A stretch of DNA of 64,000 bases. Origin: COE1 sp910588595. GTDB taxonomy: Bacteria; Bacillota; Clostridia; Lachnospirales; Lachnospiraceae. Below, piece after piece: positions 17,394-26,778 of this stretch. The stretch lies in contig CARDBT010000013.1 of the NCBI GenBank assembly GCA_948957135.1, forward strand, positions 19,735 through 83,734. Reading direction: 5' to 3'. The notes below the pieces were generated by a model. That model ran no database searches. It saw only the letters and a program-made list of their open reading frames with translations, and had not been told where the DNA came from. The position numbers were made by a program, and so were the translations under genes. Within the stretch, counting starts at the first letter, position 1. Each line of letters starts with the position of its first letter.

Positions 17394-18647
17394 TCAGCTC
17401 AGGCTCGAATATACCTGATTGTAATTGCGCAGCAGCTTCTGGTGCGTCACCAGTGCCATGTCCGCCTTCTGCTTTGCCTTGTCCATGATCTCATCATAAT
17501 TCTTCAGGAACGTATCTGCAACGATCCCCTCATATTTGCCGGAAATGATGCCGTTGTTGAGATCGTCGATGATCTCCTCCTTCGTATATGCCTCCCTGTA
17601 GGGCTTGGGTTCCATCGAATTGACCACCTGCTCCGAGATCTGCAGGATCGCTTCCTTCTCATCCATCACACTCGCTTTCAGCCCGCGCGGATACCCGCTT
17701 CCGTCAAAGCGCTCATGATGTCCCGCCGCGATCCTTATGATCTCCTTGGAGAGTTTGCGTTCCAGCGTCTTTTCCATGATGTCCACATGAGTCTTGACCA
17801 GGTTCTTCTCCTCCTCACTGAGTGTCCTCGGTGCGTTGAGCAGTTCGCTTGGGATCGCCAGCATTCCGATATCGTGGAGCATCGCAGCATAGTACACTTC
17901 ATTTTTGTCCAGCTCGCTCAGCCTCAGTTTTCTGCCAAGCTCGCGGCACACATAGATGGTCGCCACGGTCTCGGATACCATCTGTTCCTCCTTGAGCCCG
18001 GTACAGTACATGAGCATCTTTAAGTACTTTTCCTTCTCGATATCCGACAGCAATATATACTCAAGGCTCTCGTTGTACTCTGCCTTGTAACTGTTATCCC
18101 GTATTTTTGTAAAGATGTCATGCGCCTCCACGGTCCTGACAAGCAGCTCGCACACCCTGGGATCATATTTTGTCCCGGCGTACTTCTCGATCAGTCTGTG
18201 ATCAAATTTTGCCCCAAAAGATCTCTGCCAGATGTCCATGATCTCCGCCACTTTCAGGACCTCCATCTCAAAGCGGTACCTGTAATCCATGTCCTTTGTC
18301 TTGCTGTAGTCCATATGATGGTAGAGGATCATCTTAGACTGCTCCTCCAACGGAGAGAGATACCGCAGAAAAAGGTAGCCGTATACAGAATGCGGTGTCG
18401 GATTTTTTGACTCAAAAGTCAGTGCCTTGCGCACATCATCCGTCTTGTATGCCCCGATGTCATGGAGCAGCGCCAGCACCATATAGTCCGCGATCTCATA
18501 TTTTTCGTATGCTCCCTGCGTTTCCAACATCTTTGACATGATGTAGCTCACCCGCATACTATGATGTGCCAGGGTTTTGTTCATCAGCCTCACTGTCTCA
18601 TAGATCAAATCTGCCATATTTCTGCTTGTGATATATTCTACTGCCAT
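17394..18647 (-). CDS. Tandem HD / HD-GYP domain phosphodiesterase
   Basis: A 417-residue cytoplasmic protein with two HD domains. The first (about 25-190) has LALLHDIGAYKTD. The second is a full HD-GYP module (about 215-400) with AAMLHDIGM, AAGHHERFDGSGYPRG and the spaced His residues expected for a di-iron c-di-GMP phosphodiesterase. It therefore probably degrades c-di-GMP, relevant to the flagellum and pilus genes nearby. The start is ATG 18647 with GAGGTGG four to five bases before. It heads a two-gene unit with the YesL-like gene. Confidence 0.88.
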   Translation of the reverse strand: MAVEYITSRNMADLIYETVRLMNKTLAHHSMRVSYIMSKMLETQGAYEKYEIADYMVLALLHDIGAYKTDDVRKALTFESKNPTPHSVYGYLFLRYLSPLEEQSKMILYHHMDYSKTKDMDYRYRFEMEVLKVAEIMDIWQRSFGAKFDHRLIEKYAGTKYDPRVCELLVRTVEAHDIFTKIRDNSYKAEYNESLEYILLSDIEKEKYLKMLMYCTGLKEEQMVSETVATIYVCRELGRKLRLSELDKNEVYYAAMLHDIGMLAIPSELLNAPRTLSEEEKNLVKTHVDIMEKTLERKLSKEIIRIAAGHHERFDGSGYPRGLKASVMDEKEAILQISEQVVNSMEPKPYREAYTKEEIIDDLNNGIISGKYEGIVADTFLKNYDEIMDKAKQKADMALVTHQKLLRNYNQVYSSLS

Positions 18648-18718
18648 TTTTCCACCTCATTTATTATATTAATGTATAACCGACCGCACGCCGCAAAATC
18701 CCTTGTGATCGCATGCAT

Positions 18719-19231
18719 CTATAGCATGATACTGCGTTTCATTGGCGTATACCGGATCCCGTCACATGCCTGCTCCACATCGGTATCGACAAATCCCATG
18801 CGGTGATAAAATCCCGTCGCATAAGGCGCTGCATTGACGGTGATGCTGTCGCGCCCCTCCTCGGTCAGAACATACCTGCTCACATACTCGATCATCCCTC
18901 TGCCGATTCCCATCCTGTGGTATTTTTCGTCGACAAAAAGGAGCGATATGTGTGTCTCCCCCCTGAGACTGAGCATCCCGATCATTTTATTGTTGTCATA
19001 TGCACCAAAAAGCTGATACGAACCCAGAACAAACATTCTATAAAGTACTGTATCCGTGACAAAATCCTGAAAACTCTCGACGCCCTCCGGCGTGAAGTCA
19101 TGTGCCTCAAACTGCATGAACGTGCGCCACGCAAGCGCCATGGCATCGTCCCATTCATCGCGGTATGCAGGTCTTATGGAGATTCTGATCGGCTTGATGA
19201 TGTTTCTCTCATGTCTCTGCCTGAACTCCAA
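18719..19231 (-). CDS. GNAT-family N-acetyltransferase
   Basis: An acetyl-CoA-dependent acyltransferase of about 170 residues with unknown acceptor. The GNAT core is visible: a strand ending HISLLFVDEKYH, acetyl-CoA loop RMGIGRGM (about 112-120), and the C-terminal NAAPYATGFYHRMGF. An upstream GTG at 19243 is covered by the ribosome binding site itself. The TTG at 19231, about ten bases after GAGAGGG, is the likelier start. It is not obviously tied to its neighbours. Confidence 0.82.
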   Translation of the reverse strand: MEFRQRHERNIIKPIRISIRPAYRDEWDDAMALAWRTFMQFEAHDFTPEGVESFQDFVTDTVLYRMFVLGSYQLFGAYDNNKMIGMLSLRGETHISLLFVDEKYHRMGIGRGMIEYVSRYVLTEEGRDSITVNAAPYATGFYHRMGFVDTDVEQACDGIRYTPMKRSIML

Positions 19232-19338
19232 TTTTACAGCCACCCTCTCACTTTATGAGTCTTTTTTCATAGTATAGCACAAATTTTCCGAATTGTATAT
19301 TTTTTGGCGGAAAATAAAAAATTGTGAAATCAAGAAAA

Positions 19339-19367
19339 GACACAGACTCCAAAACAAAGCCTGTGTC
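19339..19367 (-). terminator. Terminator after the HPr-like gene
   Basis: A 10-bp stem (GACACAGGCT with AGTCTGTGTC, one G-T pair) followed by TTTTCTTG on the minus strand, 9 bp past the stop. Confidence 0.8.
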
Positions 19368-19376
19368 CTGCTGTCT

Positions 19377-19631
19377 TTATTGACATATAAAGAATTTCTC
19401 AAGTGCCTCGACTGCTTCACCCTCATCATTTCCATCAGCGGCGATCGTCACGTTCATCCCTTCCGAGGGATTAAATGCGATGATCCCCATGATGCTCTTG
19501 GCATTGATCCTGTACTTGTCATACTCCAGCAGGATCTCACTCTTGTACTGGCTTGCGATCTGGACGATCTCCGCCAGCGGATGATCATATCTCTTTTCGA
19601 TTTCCTTGACCAAAACTTCTCTTTTTAACAC
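19377..19631 (-). CDS. HPr-like protein lacking the catalytic His15 (Crh-like)
   Basis: An 84-residue relative of the PTS phosphocarrier HPr. With the GTG at 19631 as start (GGAGGG seven bases before), numbering falls on HPr exactly. Position 15 is Tyr instead of the phosphorylated His, position 17 is His instead of Arg, and Pro18 is kept. Ser46 sits in NAKSIMGI, the HPr-kinase site. This is the pattern of Bacillus Crh: a Ser46-regulated catabolite-repression partner that cannot carry phosphate in the PTS. An ATG seven codons upstream is possible. It is a single gene with its own promoter and terminator. Confidence 0.88.
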   Translation of the reverse strand: MLKREVLVKEIEKRYDHPLAEIVQIASQYKSEILLEYDKYRINAKSIMGIIAFNPSEGMNVTIAADGNDEGEAVEALEKFFICQ

Positions 19632-19722
19632 ACCGAATCCCTCCGTTACCATCCAAAATTCCTATGATTAAATTCGCACACTTTTGTAAACGAAAGACCT
19701 CGCAAAGCGATGCTCTTTCCTA

Positions 19723-19751
19723 TATATAATGTAATAATTGCTTAAAATCAA
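19723..19751 (-). promoter_or_regulatory. Sigma-A promoter of the HPr-like gene
   Basis: TTGATT, 17-bp spacer, TATATA on the minus strand, about 90 bp upstream of the GTG start. Confidence 0.5.
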
Positions 19752-19849
19752 CTACGTCTTATTGTCCGTTTTTTTGATGGAAAAGTCAATGTTTTTTTAT
19801 GAAAATTTGTGAAATAATCAAAAAACCGTCTTTTTCACGAAAAAAGTGC

Positions 19850-22273
19850 CTATTTTAAGTATTTCATTAGTATTTTCTGCAAAACATCCACATCGATCGG
19901 CTTTGTCATGAAATCGTCAAACCCTTTTTTGATATAATCCTCCCGAGCTCCAGCGATAGCGTTCGCCGTCAGGACAACGATGGGCGTATCGTGGCTTGCA
20001 CTCTCCTGATGTCCATGAAGGTACAGCATCATATCCGTGCCGCTGATCTCGGGCATCATATCGTCTGTGAGGATCAGATCGTACACCTCCACATCCAGAT
20101 GATTGATCGCGGCCTGTCCGCCATTTGCACGGCTCACCTCTATGTCCAGCATCTCGAGGATCGAAGCGATCACCTCAAGATTCATCTCGTTGTCGTCCAC
20201 CACAAAGACCCTCTTGCCCGGAAAGCGCATCGTCTCCAGACTTTCCTCACACTTTTCATCAGTCAGGAGCTCAAAACGCTTTTTGAAGTTGCCGATCGGC
20301 GTATCCGACACGATCTTCTGCGGGATCAGCACGTGAAAGCAGGAACCTTTGCCGTACTCACTCTCCACGCTGATCTTACCGTCCATCAGCCCCACCAGGC
20401 GCGATGTGATACTAAGCCCCAGACCTGTACCCTCGATGCTCCTGTTCTTGAGGCGGTCGAGCCGCTCAAACTCGACAAAGAGCTTTGACAGGTCTTCCTG
20501 TTTGATGCCTACACCGCTGTCTGTCACCCTGACATCAAGCAGGATATTTTCCTCACCGACACGATCAGAGACACTCTGTCTCGTGACACTTAGCTTCACC
20601 CACCCTGTTTTTGTGTATTTCACTGCGTTCGTCATCAGATTTAGAATCACCTGCTTGATCCGCACCTCATCTCCATAAAGCAGATCTGGTATCTCTGCGT
20701 CAATATCAATCTGCAGCTCGAGCCCCTCGTTGTCGATCCGCTCCTGTGTCATCACCACAACATCGTTGAGAAGCGACGAGAGCGAATAATCTGAAGCGAC
20801 GATATCCATTTTGCCCGTCTCGATCTTTGAGAAATCAAGGATATCATTGATCAGCGCCAGAAGTGTCCTGCCCGCACTCTGGATGTCCGAAGAATGCTTC
20901 TTGATGCTGCTCTTTTCCGTCTCGTGCATGATCAGTTCATTGAGCCCGAGGATCGCGTTGAGGGGCGTGCGTATCTCATGGGACATATGTGAGAGAAAGC
21001 GGCTCTTTTGCTCGCTTGCAGCCTCCGCAGCTATCTTTTCACGCTCCATGATAACGTGATCCGCCTCCGTCCTCATGCGGTTGAGTTCATTTCGGTTCCG
21101 CACGATCCAGACTAACATACACACGCCGAATACCAGAAGCCCGTAGCCAAATGCGATCGAACATGGATAGATAACCTCATTCCAATAAAATATCATACTT
21201 GCCACGGTCGTTATAATGATCGCGCCAAACCCTAAAAGCACCTCCGCTGACGGAATGATCTTCTCCTGCACAAAACTCGCAATACATGCAGCGATATCCA
21301 TCACGATCAGAACATGTACAACAATATAAAAATCAGAGATATTTTTCGCGAAGATCACAAAGGCCGCCACACTGACAACCCCGGTAATAAAATTCATAAA
21401 AGCCAGCACTTCATACCGCCTGTGTCCCGGGAAAAACGCATACTCCGCAAACAATATGAACGGAATGGGCAGCAAGATCATTGAAATATTGTTCAGCCAG
21501 CTTACAAGAGAGATCCTCTCCACAAAAATCTCCATACATCCGCTGTCCGTTCCGAGGTAGATCACAGACATCACCAAAAAGGTCGTAAGCCACTTGAGCG
21601 GGCGTACATCGCGGCGCTTGTCGACTAGTATATCAGAGTGGCTTGTGATCAGATTCAATATGATCAGCACGACAGCAGCCATACAGATGAAGAGACTGCT
21701 GCCTGACTCAGTCAGGATATAGCGCACCAGCGCATATCTGTCACCTACCGCCACAAACTGGACAGTCGAGCTTTCGCTTCCCATCTCATTCACAAGTTCC
21801 ACAGTGATCGTATCTCCCGCCTTCATCCCTGCAGCCGGCACGTGATGAAGCATATACATACGCTTGCTGTGGGAGCGATACTCATCCCGAAAATGATATT
21901 CATACTCCACCTCGCCATTGACATAGACGACGGTGTCAAGCGCCCGCGCGCGAAAACACAGATATTCCTCCGCTGAGGGCGTAAAGTCGAGCGTCTTTGT
22001 GATGGACACCTGACCGTCCTTTGTAACAATCTGCAGATAGTGCTGCGCATGTGCCGTCACTCTGACGGCATCCCCCTGCGCATCCTGCAGGTCGGTATAG
22101 TACCAGTCATTGCCAAACCACACATCCTTTTTTCCGATATTCTTGAAATGCCGCTGCACAGGAGCACTCAGCCAGATCAATACTGTGATCACAAATAGGG
22201 CAATAAAAAAAGCACAGTATATTACCCTGATCACCAAACGCAGATCTACAATTTTGTCTTTTTGGTTTTTCAT
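19850..22273 (-). CDS. Hybrid sensor histidine kinase
   Basis: An 807-residue membrane kinase. TM1 spans about 10-35. A 7TMR-DISM-like extracytoplasmic beta domain follows (about 50-185), then about seven membrane helices (190-395). A dimerisation/H-box is near 434 (HMSHEIRTPLNAILG), followed by HATPase with GTGLGLS near 625. A C-terminal receiver (about 690-807) has VFVVDDNEMN, phospho-acceptor in LILTDDMMPEISG and TKPID. There is no HPt domain. The start is ATG 22273 after AAGGA. It follows the OmpR-type regulator gene by 103 bp, so the two probably form one unit. A weak hairpin (19830-19846) lies past the stop. Confidence 0.92.
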   Translation of the reverse strand: MKNQKDKIVDLRLVIRVIYCAFFIALFVITVLIWLSAPVQRHFKNIGKKDVWFGNDWYYTDLQDAQGDAVRVTAHAQHYLQIVTKDGQVSITKTLDFTPSAEEYLCFRARALDTVVYVNGEVEYEYHFRDEYRSHSKRMYMLHHVPAAGMKAGDTITVELVNEMGSESSTVQFVAVGDRYALVRYILTESGSSLFICMAAVVLIILNLITSHSDILVDKRRDVRPLKWLTTFLVMSVIYLGTDSGCMEIFVERISLVSWLNNISMILLPIPFILFAEYAFFPGHRRYEVLAFMNFITGVVSVAAFVIFAKNISDFYIVVHVLIVMDIAACIASFVQEKIIPSAEVLLGFGAIIITTVASMIFYWNEVIYPCSIAFGYGLLVFGVCMLVWIVRNRNELNRMRTEADHVIMEREKIAAEAASEQKSRFLSHMSHEIRTPLNAILGLNELIMHETEKSSIKKHSSDIQSAGRTLLALINDILDFSKIETGKMDIVASDYSLSSLLNDVVVMTQERIDNEGLELQIDIDAEIPDLLYGDEVRIKQVILNLMTNAVKYTKTGWVKLSVTRQSVSDRVGEENILLDVRVTDSGVGIKQEDLSKLFVEFERLDRLKNRSIEGTGLGLSITSRLVGLMDGKISVESEYGKGSCFHVLIPQKIVSDTPIGNFKKRFELLTDEKCEESLETMRFPGKRVFVVDDNEMNLEVIASILEMLDIEVSRANGGQAAINHLDVEVYDLILTDDMMPEISGTDMMLYLHGHQESASHDTPIVVLTANAIAGAREDYIKKGFDDFMTKPIDVDVLQKILMKYLK

Positions 22274-22376
22274 GATATCCTTACTCCCATTCGCGCGCCC
22301 CGACGGGCCCTTTCTTCGGGATCGCAAGATCTCTGATCTTAAGTGCATCCCTCTGTATCACCACGTCTAAAGCGGG

Positions 22377-23138
22377 CTAACCGCTCTTATTTTTATCCTC
22401 TTCCAATGCCCACAAATATCCGATGCCATATACAGTTTTGATATAGTTGCGCGCATCAAGTTTGTTGTTGAGCATATGCACGACCTCTGCCAAAGCTGCC
22501 TCGTCCATATCTTTCCTGCTCTCGGACTTGAGTTTATCCACCAAAGCCTTTTTTTTGAGCACGATGCCTTTATTTTCTACCAGATTGCGCAGCAGACACT
22601 GCTCCAGGCGGTTGAGCCGCACCTTTTTCCCCGAAATACTATATTCACCGGTATCAAAGTTAAATAAGTAATCATCTATTGCCACAATATGTTCACCGAT
22701 AATGCTTTTGCGGCTGCCCGCACCGATCGCCTCAAACCGGCTGATGGCACGGAAACTGAAATTTCTCTTCCCCCGCTTAAACTGCGTCCAGACCTTTGCC
22801 TTGAGCACGGATACACTAAAAGGCTTGGTGATGTAATCCATGATACCCTGCTTGTCAAACTCTGTCATATCGGGTTCTTTGTCATTTGAGACGATCAGAA
22901 TGATCGGTATGTTGCACGATTCATAAAGTCCCAGACTCAGCTCATATATGAGATCATTCCCGTCCCCGTCGGGAAGTTCTGTGTCGATGATGATCTGCTG
23001 GTATTGTTCGCTTTCGAGCAAAGCGGTCGCTGCCTCAAGCGTCCCGCAGCTAAAAGCATGTATCTCGTTATCTGTCAGTTCCCTGCACAGCCTCTCTGCC
23101 AGCTGAAAGTCTGCCTCGATAATCAATATTTTGTTCAT
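22377..23138 (-). CDS. OmpR-family response regulator
   Basis: A 253-residue regulator. The receiver spans 1-120 with acidic pocket IIEAD, phospho-acceptor Asp near 52 (IIIDTELPDGDG) and Lys in DYITKPFS. A winged-helix DNA-binding domain covers about 150-245 (VRLNRLEQCLLRNLVENKG, and YIKTVYGIGYLW). The upstream gene of a two-component pair with the hybrid kinase. The start is ATG 23138 after AAGGG. Two GC-rich hairpins lie in its leader (23170-23231). Confidence 0.92.
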   Translation of the reverse strand: MNKILIIEADFQLAERLCRELTDNEIHAFSCGTLEAATALLESEQYQQIIIDTELPDGDGNDLIYELSLGLYESCNIPIILIVSNDKEPDMTEFDKQGIMDYITKPFSVSVLKAKVWTQFKRGKRNFSFRAISRFEAIGAGSRKSIIGEHIVAIDDYLFNFDTGEYSISGKKVRLNRLEQCLLRNLVENKGIVLKKKALVDKLKSESRKDMDEAALAEVVHMLNNKLDARNYIKTVYGIGYLWALEEDKNKSG

Positions 23139-23169
23139 GATAATGTCCCTTTTGCACTAACGCTTACCT

Positions 23170-23231
23170 GCCCGCTTCGGCGGGCTCTCTGATCAAGGTA
23201 TAACTCCCGCCACAGCGGGCTCTCAGATCAA
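23170..23231. repeat. Duplicated GC hairpin unit
   Basis: GCCCGCTTCGGCGGGC and CCCGCCACAGCGGG are each followed by the same tail GCTCTCxGATCAA, 35 bp apart. This is a direct duplication of a hairpin unit in the leader of the response regulator gene. Confidence 0.7.
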
Positions 23232-23390
23232 AATGCTCTCCAATTCTCTGTATTAAAAGTATAGTCCTTCTTGGCTGCATTATCAATGGCATTATGCCAG
23301 GTGTCAGTAAATTCATGCATAATGCACAATATTTGCTCCTTACTTCGCCTGTTTAGCGTGAAATCTTAGATTTCACCATCCTGATCAATG

Positions 23391-23918
23391 TTAGCGTGTT
23401 AAAATACCTGCCAAAACGACACTTGCCGCAATGCCGGAAAAGGTGGACAACAGTGCTCCCGCAAGCGTCCATCTTGTCTTTGTGACCTTTGCCGCCATAA
23501 AATAGACAGACATCGTATAAAAGACCGTCTCGGTGCTGGCGAGTGCGAGCGATGTCGCAAGTCCTGCAAAAGAATCAGTTCCGTATTCCTTGAAGATATC
23601 GAGCGCAAGCCCTGTCGCCGCCGATGCGGAGAAAAGCTTTACCACAAAAAGGGAGATGAGTTCGTTTGGAAAATCATTGGAAATCAGCGTGATCACGCGC
23701 CCGATCAGCTCTCCCGCAAACTCCAGAAACCCCGATGCCCGAAGAACGCCCACTGCGATCATCAGTCCGATCAGGGTCGGCACGATGCCGACAACCGTCT
23801 TCATACCGTCCCTTGCCCCTCTGGTAAAGCTCGCGTAGATGTCCTTCTTCTGTGACAGCCCCATTGCTACGATATAAAAGATCAAAGCCGGTATCAGCAT
23901 ATTGGATATCCGTGTCAT
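23391..23918 (-). CDS. spmB: Spore maturation protein B
   Basis: A 175-residue membrane protein with a nucleoside-recognition (gate) domain, needed in Bacillus with SpmA for spore core dehydration. Its length equals that of the family. Motifs include the gate region GIVPTLIGLMIAVGVLRASG and LALASTETVFYTMSVYF. The start is ATG 23918, eight bases after AGGAG; the longer frame is not needed. The usual partner spmA is not beside it, because the next upstream gene is divergent. An imperfectly terminated hairpin (23358-23376) follows the stop. Confidence 0.88.
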   Translation of the reverse strand: MTRISNMLIPALIFYIVAMGLSQKKDIYASFTRGARDGMKTVVGIVPTLIGLMIAVGVLRASGFLEFAGELIGRVITLISNDFPNELISLFVVKLFSASAATGLALDIFKEYGTDSFAGLATSLALASTETVFYTMSVYFMAAKVTKTRWTLAGALLSTFSGIAASVVLAGILTR

Positions 23919-24114
23919 GGTGGACGCTCCTGAAACGATGTATTGTATTAATGTATATTCCCACCAAAATTGAAATATGATCATCGTATCTTGATGCTGC
24001 GGCGTCAAAATACCGTTAAAATTGGTACTTATGTACTATGCCACACACCCGCTTTTCGGTATATAGTATCTCTTGCGAAACCACTTAAACTATTTTACTA
24101 AGGAGATTTTAGAC

Positions 24115-24861
24115 ATGATCAATTTTGCTTTTTGTTATGAACGCGATGAACTGTTGGATTTTGTAAAGAATGAGATATTAAAATATTTCCGTCAGCGGGA
24201 AGTGCAGATCGCTGTAATGTGCTATCACAATGCCTATGAACTTCAGCGCTGTATTGACTGCAACTGCCCTGATATCCTTTTCTATGACATGGAACGCGAA
24301 GATGCATCAATGCGCAGCACTGTCATGAACGCCAAACGCGCCAATCCAAAATTGATCTCCATCATCACGAGAGGACGTGATTACAGCCCTCCCGCTGAGG
24401 ATATATTGTTAGAACCGATCTATGTCATGCCAGACAAAAGCAGGAAACATCTGTGGACCTGCACCGCTCTCGCCTATGAAGCATTTCTTGATGATCCCGA
24501 TTCCTTTTCTTATTACGTCCGACCCGAGTACTTCCACGTTCCCGTAAATGAAATCCGATACTTTGCATCCGAGGGAAGGCGCACCCACATCGTCTCTGCA
24601 AACCACCGTGATACATTTTACCAGAAACTTGATGTAGTACAGACACTTCTGCGTCAAAAAGACTGTCAATTTCTGCGCATACACAAGTCTTACCTGGTCA
24701 ACGCCAGCTATATTTCCGGGTACAGCCGCGATTATGTCACGCTCACGACCGGTGAACGGCTGCGCATCAGCAGATATGAATACTACAAATCACTCAGTAG
24801 CCATATGCAGGATCTAAAGCGCACAAAACCTGCACGCCGACCACAGTACTCGCAATGGTGA
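24115..24861 (+). CDS. LytTR-domain transcriptional regulator
   Basis: A 248-residue regulator. The first 110 residues have a receiver-like pattern (CPDILFYDME) without a convincing acidic pocket. The C-terminal part (about 140-240) is a LytTR DNA-binding domain with CQFLRIHKSYLVNASYI and GERLRISRYEY. Such proteins control extracellular or cell-wall genes, often with Agr-like kinases; none is adjacent. The start is ATG 24115 after AAGGAG (track frames upstream of this have no ribosome binding site). It converges on pyrD with a 10-bp gap. Confidence 0.88.
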   Translation: MINFAFCYERDELLDFVKNEILKYFRQREVQIAVMCYHNAYELQRCIDCNCPDILFYDMEREDASMRSTVMNAKRANPKLISIITRGRDYSPPAEDILLEPIYVMPDKSRKHLWTCTALAYEAFLDDPDSFSYYVRPEYFHVPVNEIRYFASEGRRTHIVSANHRDTFYQKLDVVQTLLRQKDCQFLRIHKSYLVNASYISGYSRDYVTLTTGERLRISRYEYYKSLSSHMQDLKRTKPARRPQYSQW

Positions 24862-24871
24862 CAGCCCTTAA

Positions 24872-25777
24872 CTACTGCACTGTTCCGATGATATCACCCA
24901 GATCCTGGATATCATACTGGCGCATATAGTCCTCAATCCCTTTTATGACCTCGACCGTCGTGTATGGATTGACAAAATTCATCGCTCCGACAGCGACCCC
25001 CACCGCCCCAGCAAGCATAAACTCAATCGCATCCTCCGCATTTGCAATACCTCCCATGCCGATGATCGGTATCTTGACCGCTTTTGCTGCCTGATATACC
25101 ATGCGCACAGCAACCGGTTTGATCGCAGGACCAGAAAGTCCTCCTGTCTTGTTCGCCAACGCAAAAGTCCTCTTATGGATGTCGATCTTCATACCTGTGA
25201 TCGTGTTGATCAGCGAGAGCGCATCGCTTCCGGCTGCCTCAGCCGCCTTTGCCATCTCGGTGATGTCCGTAACATTCGGGGACAGTTTCATGATGATCGG
25301 CTGTTTTGCCTTTGCCTTGATCTCCCTGGTAATATCAAACAGGCATTTGGGATCCTGTCCAAAGGCAATTCCACCATGTTTCACATTGGGACAGGATACA
25401 TTGATCTCGAGCATATCCACCGGCTGATCCGCGAGTTTTTCCACTACTTCGACGTAATCCGAAACGGACCTCCCGCAGACATTGACAATGATCCTTGTAT
25501 CATACTGCCGCAAAAACGGGATATCTCTCTCGATAAATACATCGATGCCGGGATTTTGCAGGCCGATCGCATTGAGCATGCCCCCGTATGTCTCCTGCAC
25601 ACGCGGTGTCGGATTTCCCTCCCACGGTACATTTGCAACGCCCTTTGTCACAACTGCACCGAGACAGTTCAGATCGACAAATTCAGAGTACTCCATGCCA
25701 GATCCAAACGTTCCTGAAGCTGTCATCACCGGATTTTTAAACGTTACACCCGCTATCGTTATTTTCGTATTCAACAT
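24872..25777 (-). CDS. pyrD: Dihydroorotate dehydrogenase B, catalytic subunit
   Basis: Class 1B enzyme oxidising dihydroorotate to orotate in pyrimidine synthesis, 301 residues, FMN-dependent. Motifs: NPVMTASGTFGSG near 18, the active-site segment NVSCPNVKHGG (Cys base, class 1), and the phosphate loop IPIIGMGGIANAEDA. The start is ATG 25777 after AGGAGG. It follows pyrK by 44 bp in the same direction, forming the heterotetramer unit PyrDB-PyrK. Confidence 0.96.
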   Translation of the reverse strand: MLNTKITIAGVTFKNPVMTASGTFGSGMEYSEFVDLNCLGAVVTKGVANVPWEGNPTPRVQETYGGMLNAIGLQNPGIDVFIERDIPFLRQYDTRIIVNVCGRSVSDYVEVVEKLADQPVDMLEINVSCPNVKHGGIAFGQDPKCLFDITREIKAKAKQPIIMKLSPNVTDITEMAKAAEAAGSDALSLINTITGMKIDIHKRTFALANKTGGLSGPAIKPVAVRMVYQAAKAVKIPIIGMGGIANAEDAIEFMLAGAVGVAVGAMNFVNPYTTVEVIKGIEDYMRQYDIQDLGDIIGTVQ

Positions 25778-25821
25778 TCTAACGCCTCCTATTTCATTTT
25801 GCGTTTTTTGCATCGACCGTA

Positions 25822-26604
25822 CTATATATCTACATCCTCCGCGGCATAAACCGGACCATCTGTACAGATTCTAGCATTGTTCACATGTGAGTGATGGTCA
25901 ACTTGCCTCGTTCTCACGACACAGCCAAGACACGCACCGACACCGCACGCCATCCGCTCCTCAAGGGAAATATACGCCTCGATCCCTTTTTGCGCTGCAT
26001 ACTGTTTGATCGCGCGCAGCATGGGCATAGGACCGCAGGCAAAGATCACATCTGCCTCGAGTTGCTCCTCCTCGATGACATTCATGACATTTCCCTTTGT
26101 GCCTGCACTGCCATCTTCCGTCGCGATATGGACTGGCGCGTACTTCGCCAGATCTTCTGCCAAAAAGAGCTCTTTGTCCCGATAACCGACGATCACATCA
26201 ACGGATGCTGCTCCCCGAACTGCCTTGGCGACTGCGAGCATGGGCGGGATTCCGATTCCTCCGCCCATCAGAAAAAGGCGTTTTCCCTCTGCTTTTTCCA
26301 GCGGAAAACCATTTCCGAGCGTTCCTAGAATATCCACGCGGCGGCCTGTCTTGTACCTTGAAAACTCCGCCGTCCCTTTTCCTGCCACACGGTAGACAAT
26401 ACGCAGCCTGTCATTTGCGGTATCTGTCTCGCAGATGCTGATCGGACGCGGCAGAAGCGCTGACTTGTCCTGTGTATACACACTGATAAACTGTCCGGGC
26501 TTTGCCTGATGTGCGAGTGTCGTGCTGATCCACATGTCGTAGATTCCCGGCGCGATCTGCTGCTGTTTGTATACTTTCGCGGTTTCCTTTTTTTTTCGTT
26601 CCAT
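25822..26604 (-). CDS. pyrK: Dihydroorotate dehydrogenase B, electron-transfer subunit
   Basis: A 260-residue FAD and [2Fe-2S] protein that passes electrons from PyrD to NAD. A ferredoxin-reductase-like FAD region (LLPRPISICE) is followed by the NAD-binding GGGIGIPPML. Four cluster cysteines are in CGVGACLGC and the later ICTDGPVY. The start is ATG 26604 after AAGGAG. First gene of the pyrK-pyrD pair; other pyr genes are not in the window. Confidence 0.96.
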   Translation of the reverse strand: MERKKKETAKVYKQQQIAPGIYDMWISTTLAHQAKPGQFISVYTQDKSALLPRPISICETDTANDRLRIVYRVAGKGTAEFSRYKTGRRVDILGTLGNGFPLEKAEGKRLFLMGGGIGIPPMLAVAKAVRGAASVDVIVGYRDKELFLAEDLAKYAPVHIATEDGSAGTKGNVMNVIEEEQLEADVIFACGPMPMLRAIKQYAAQKGIEAYISLEERMACGVGACLGCVVRTRQVDHHSHVNNARICTDGPVYAAEDVDI

Positions 26605-26778
26605 GTCACCATCTCCTTATCTTAAGATCATGCTTGAAAAATGCTTTCTGAATTAGATACCGGCTAAATTCCTTACCAAATATAGCAATATACTTATCAT
26701 ATCACAAATCTAAAACTTATCAACACCCTGCATAAAATTGAGTCCGCCAAAGTGCCGCGCACCTGAGTAGAGCGTGTT

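Noticed and set aside
23358..23376. Firm terminator after spmB
   Set aside because: GTGAAATC/GATTTCAC forms an 8-bp stem but no T run follows on the minus strand, so I mention it only as a hairpin.
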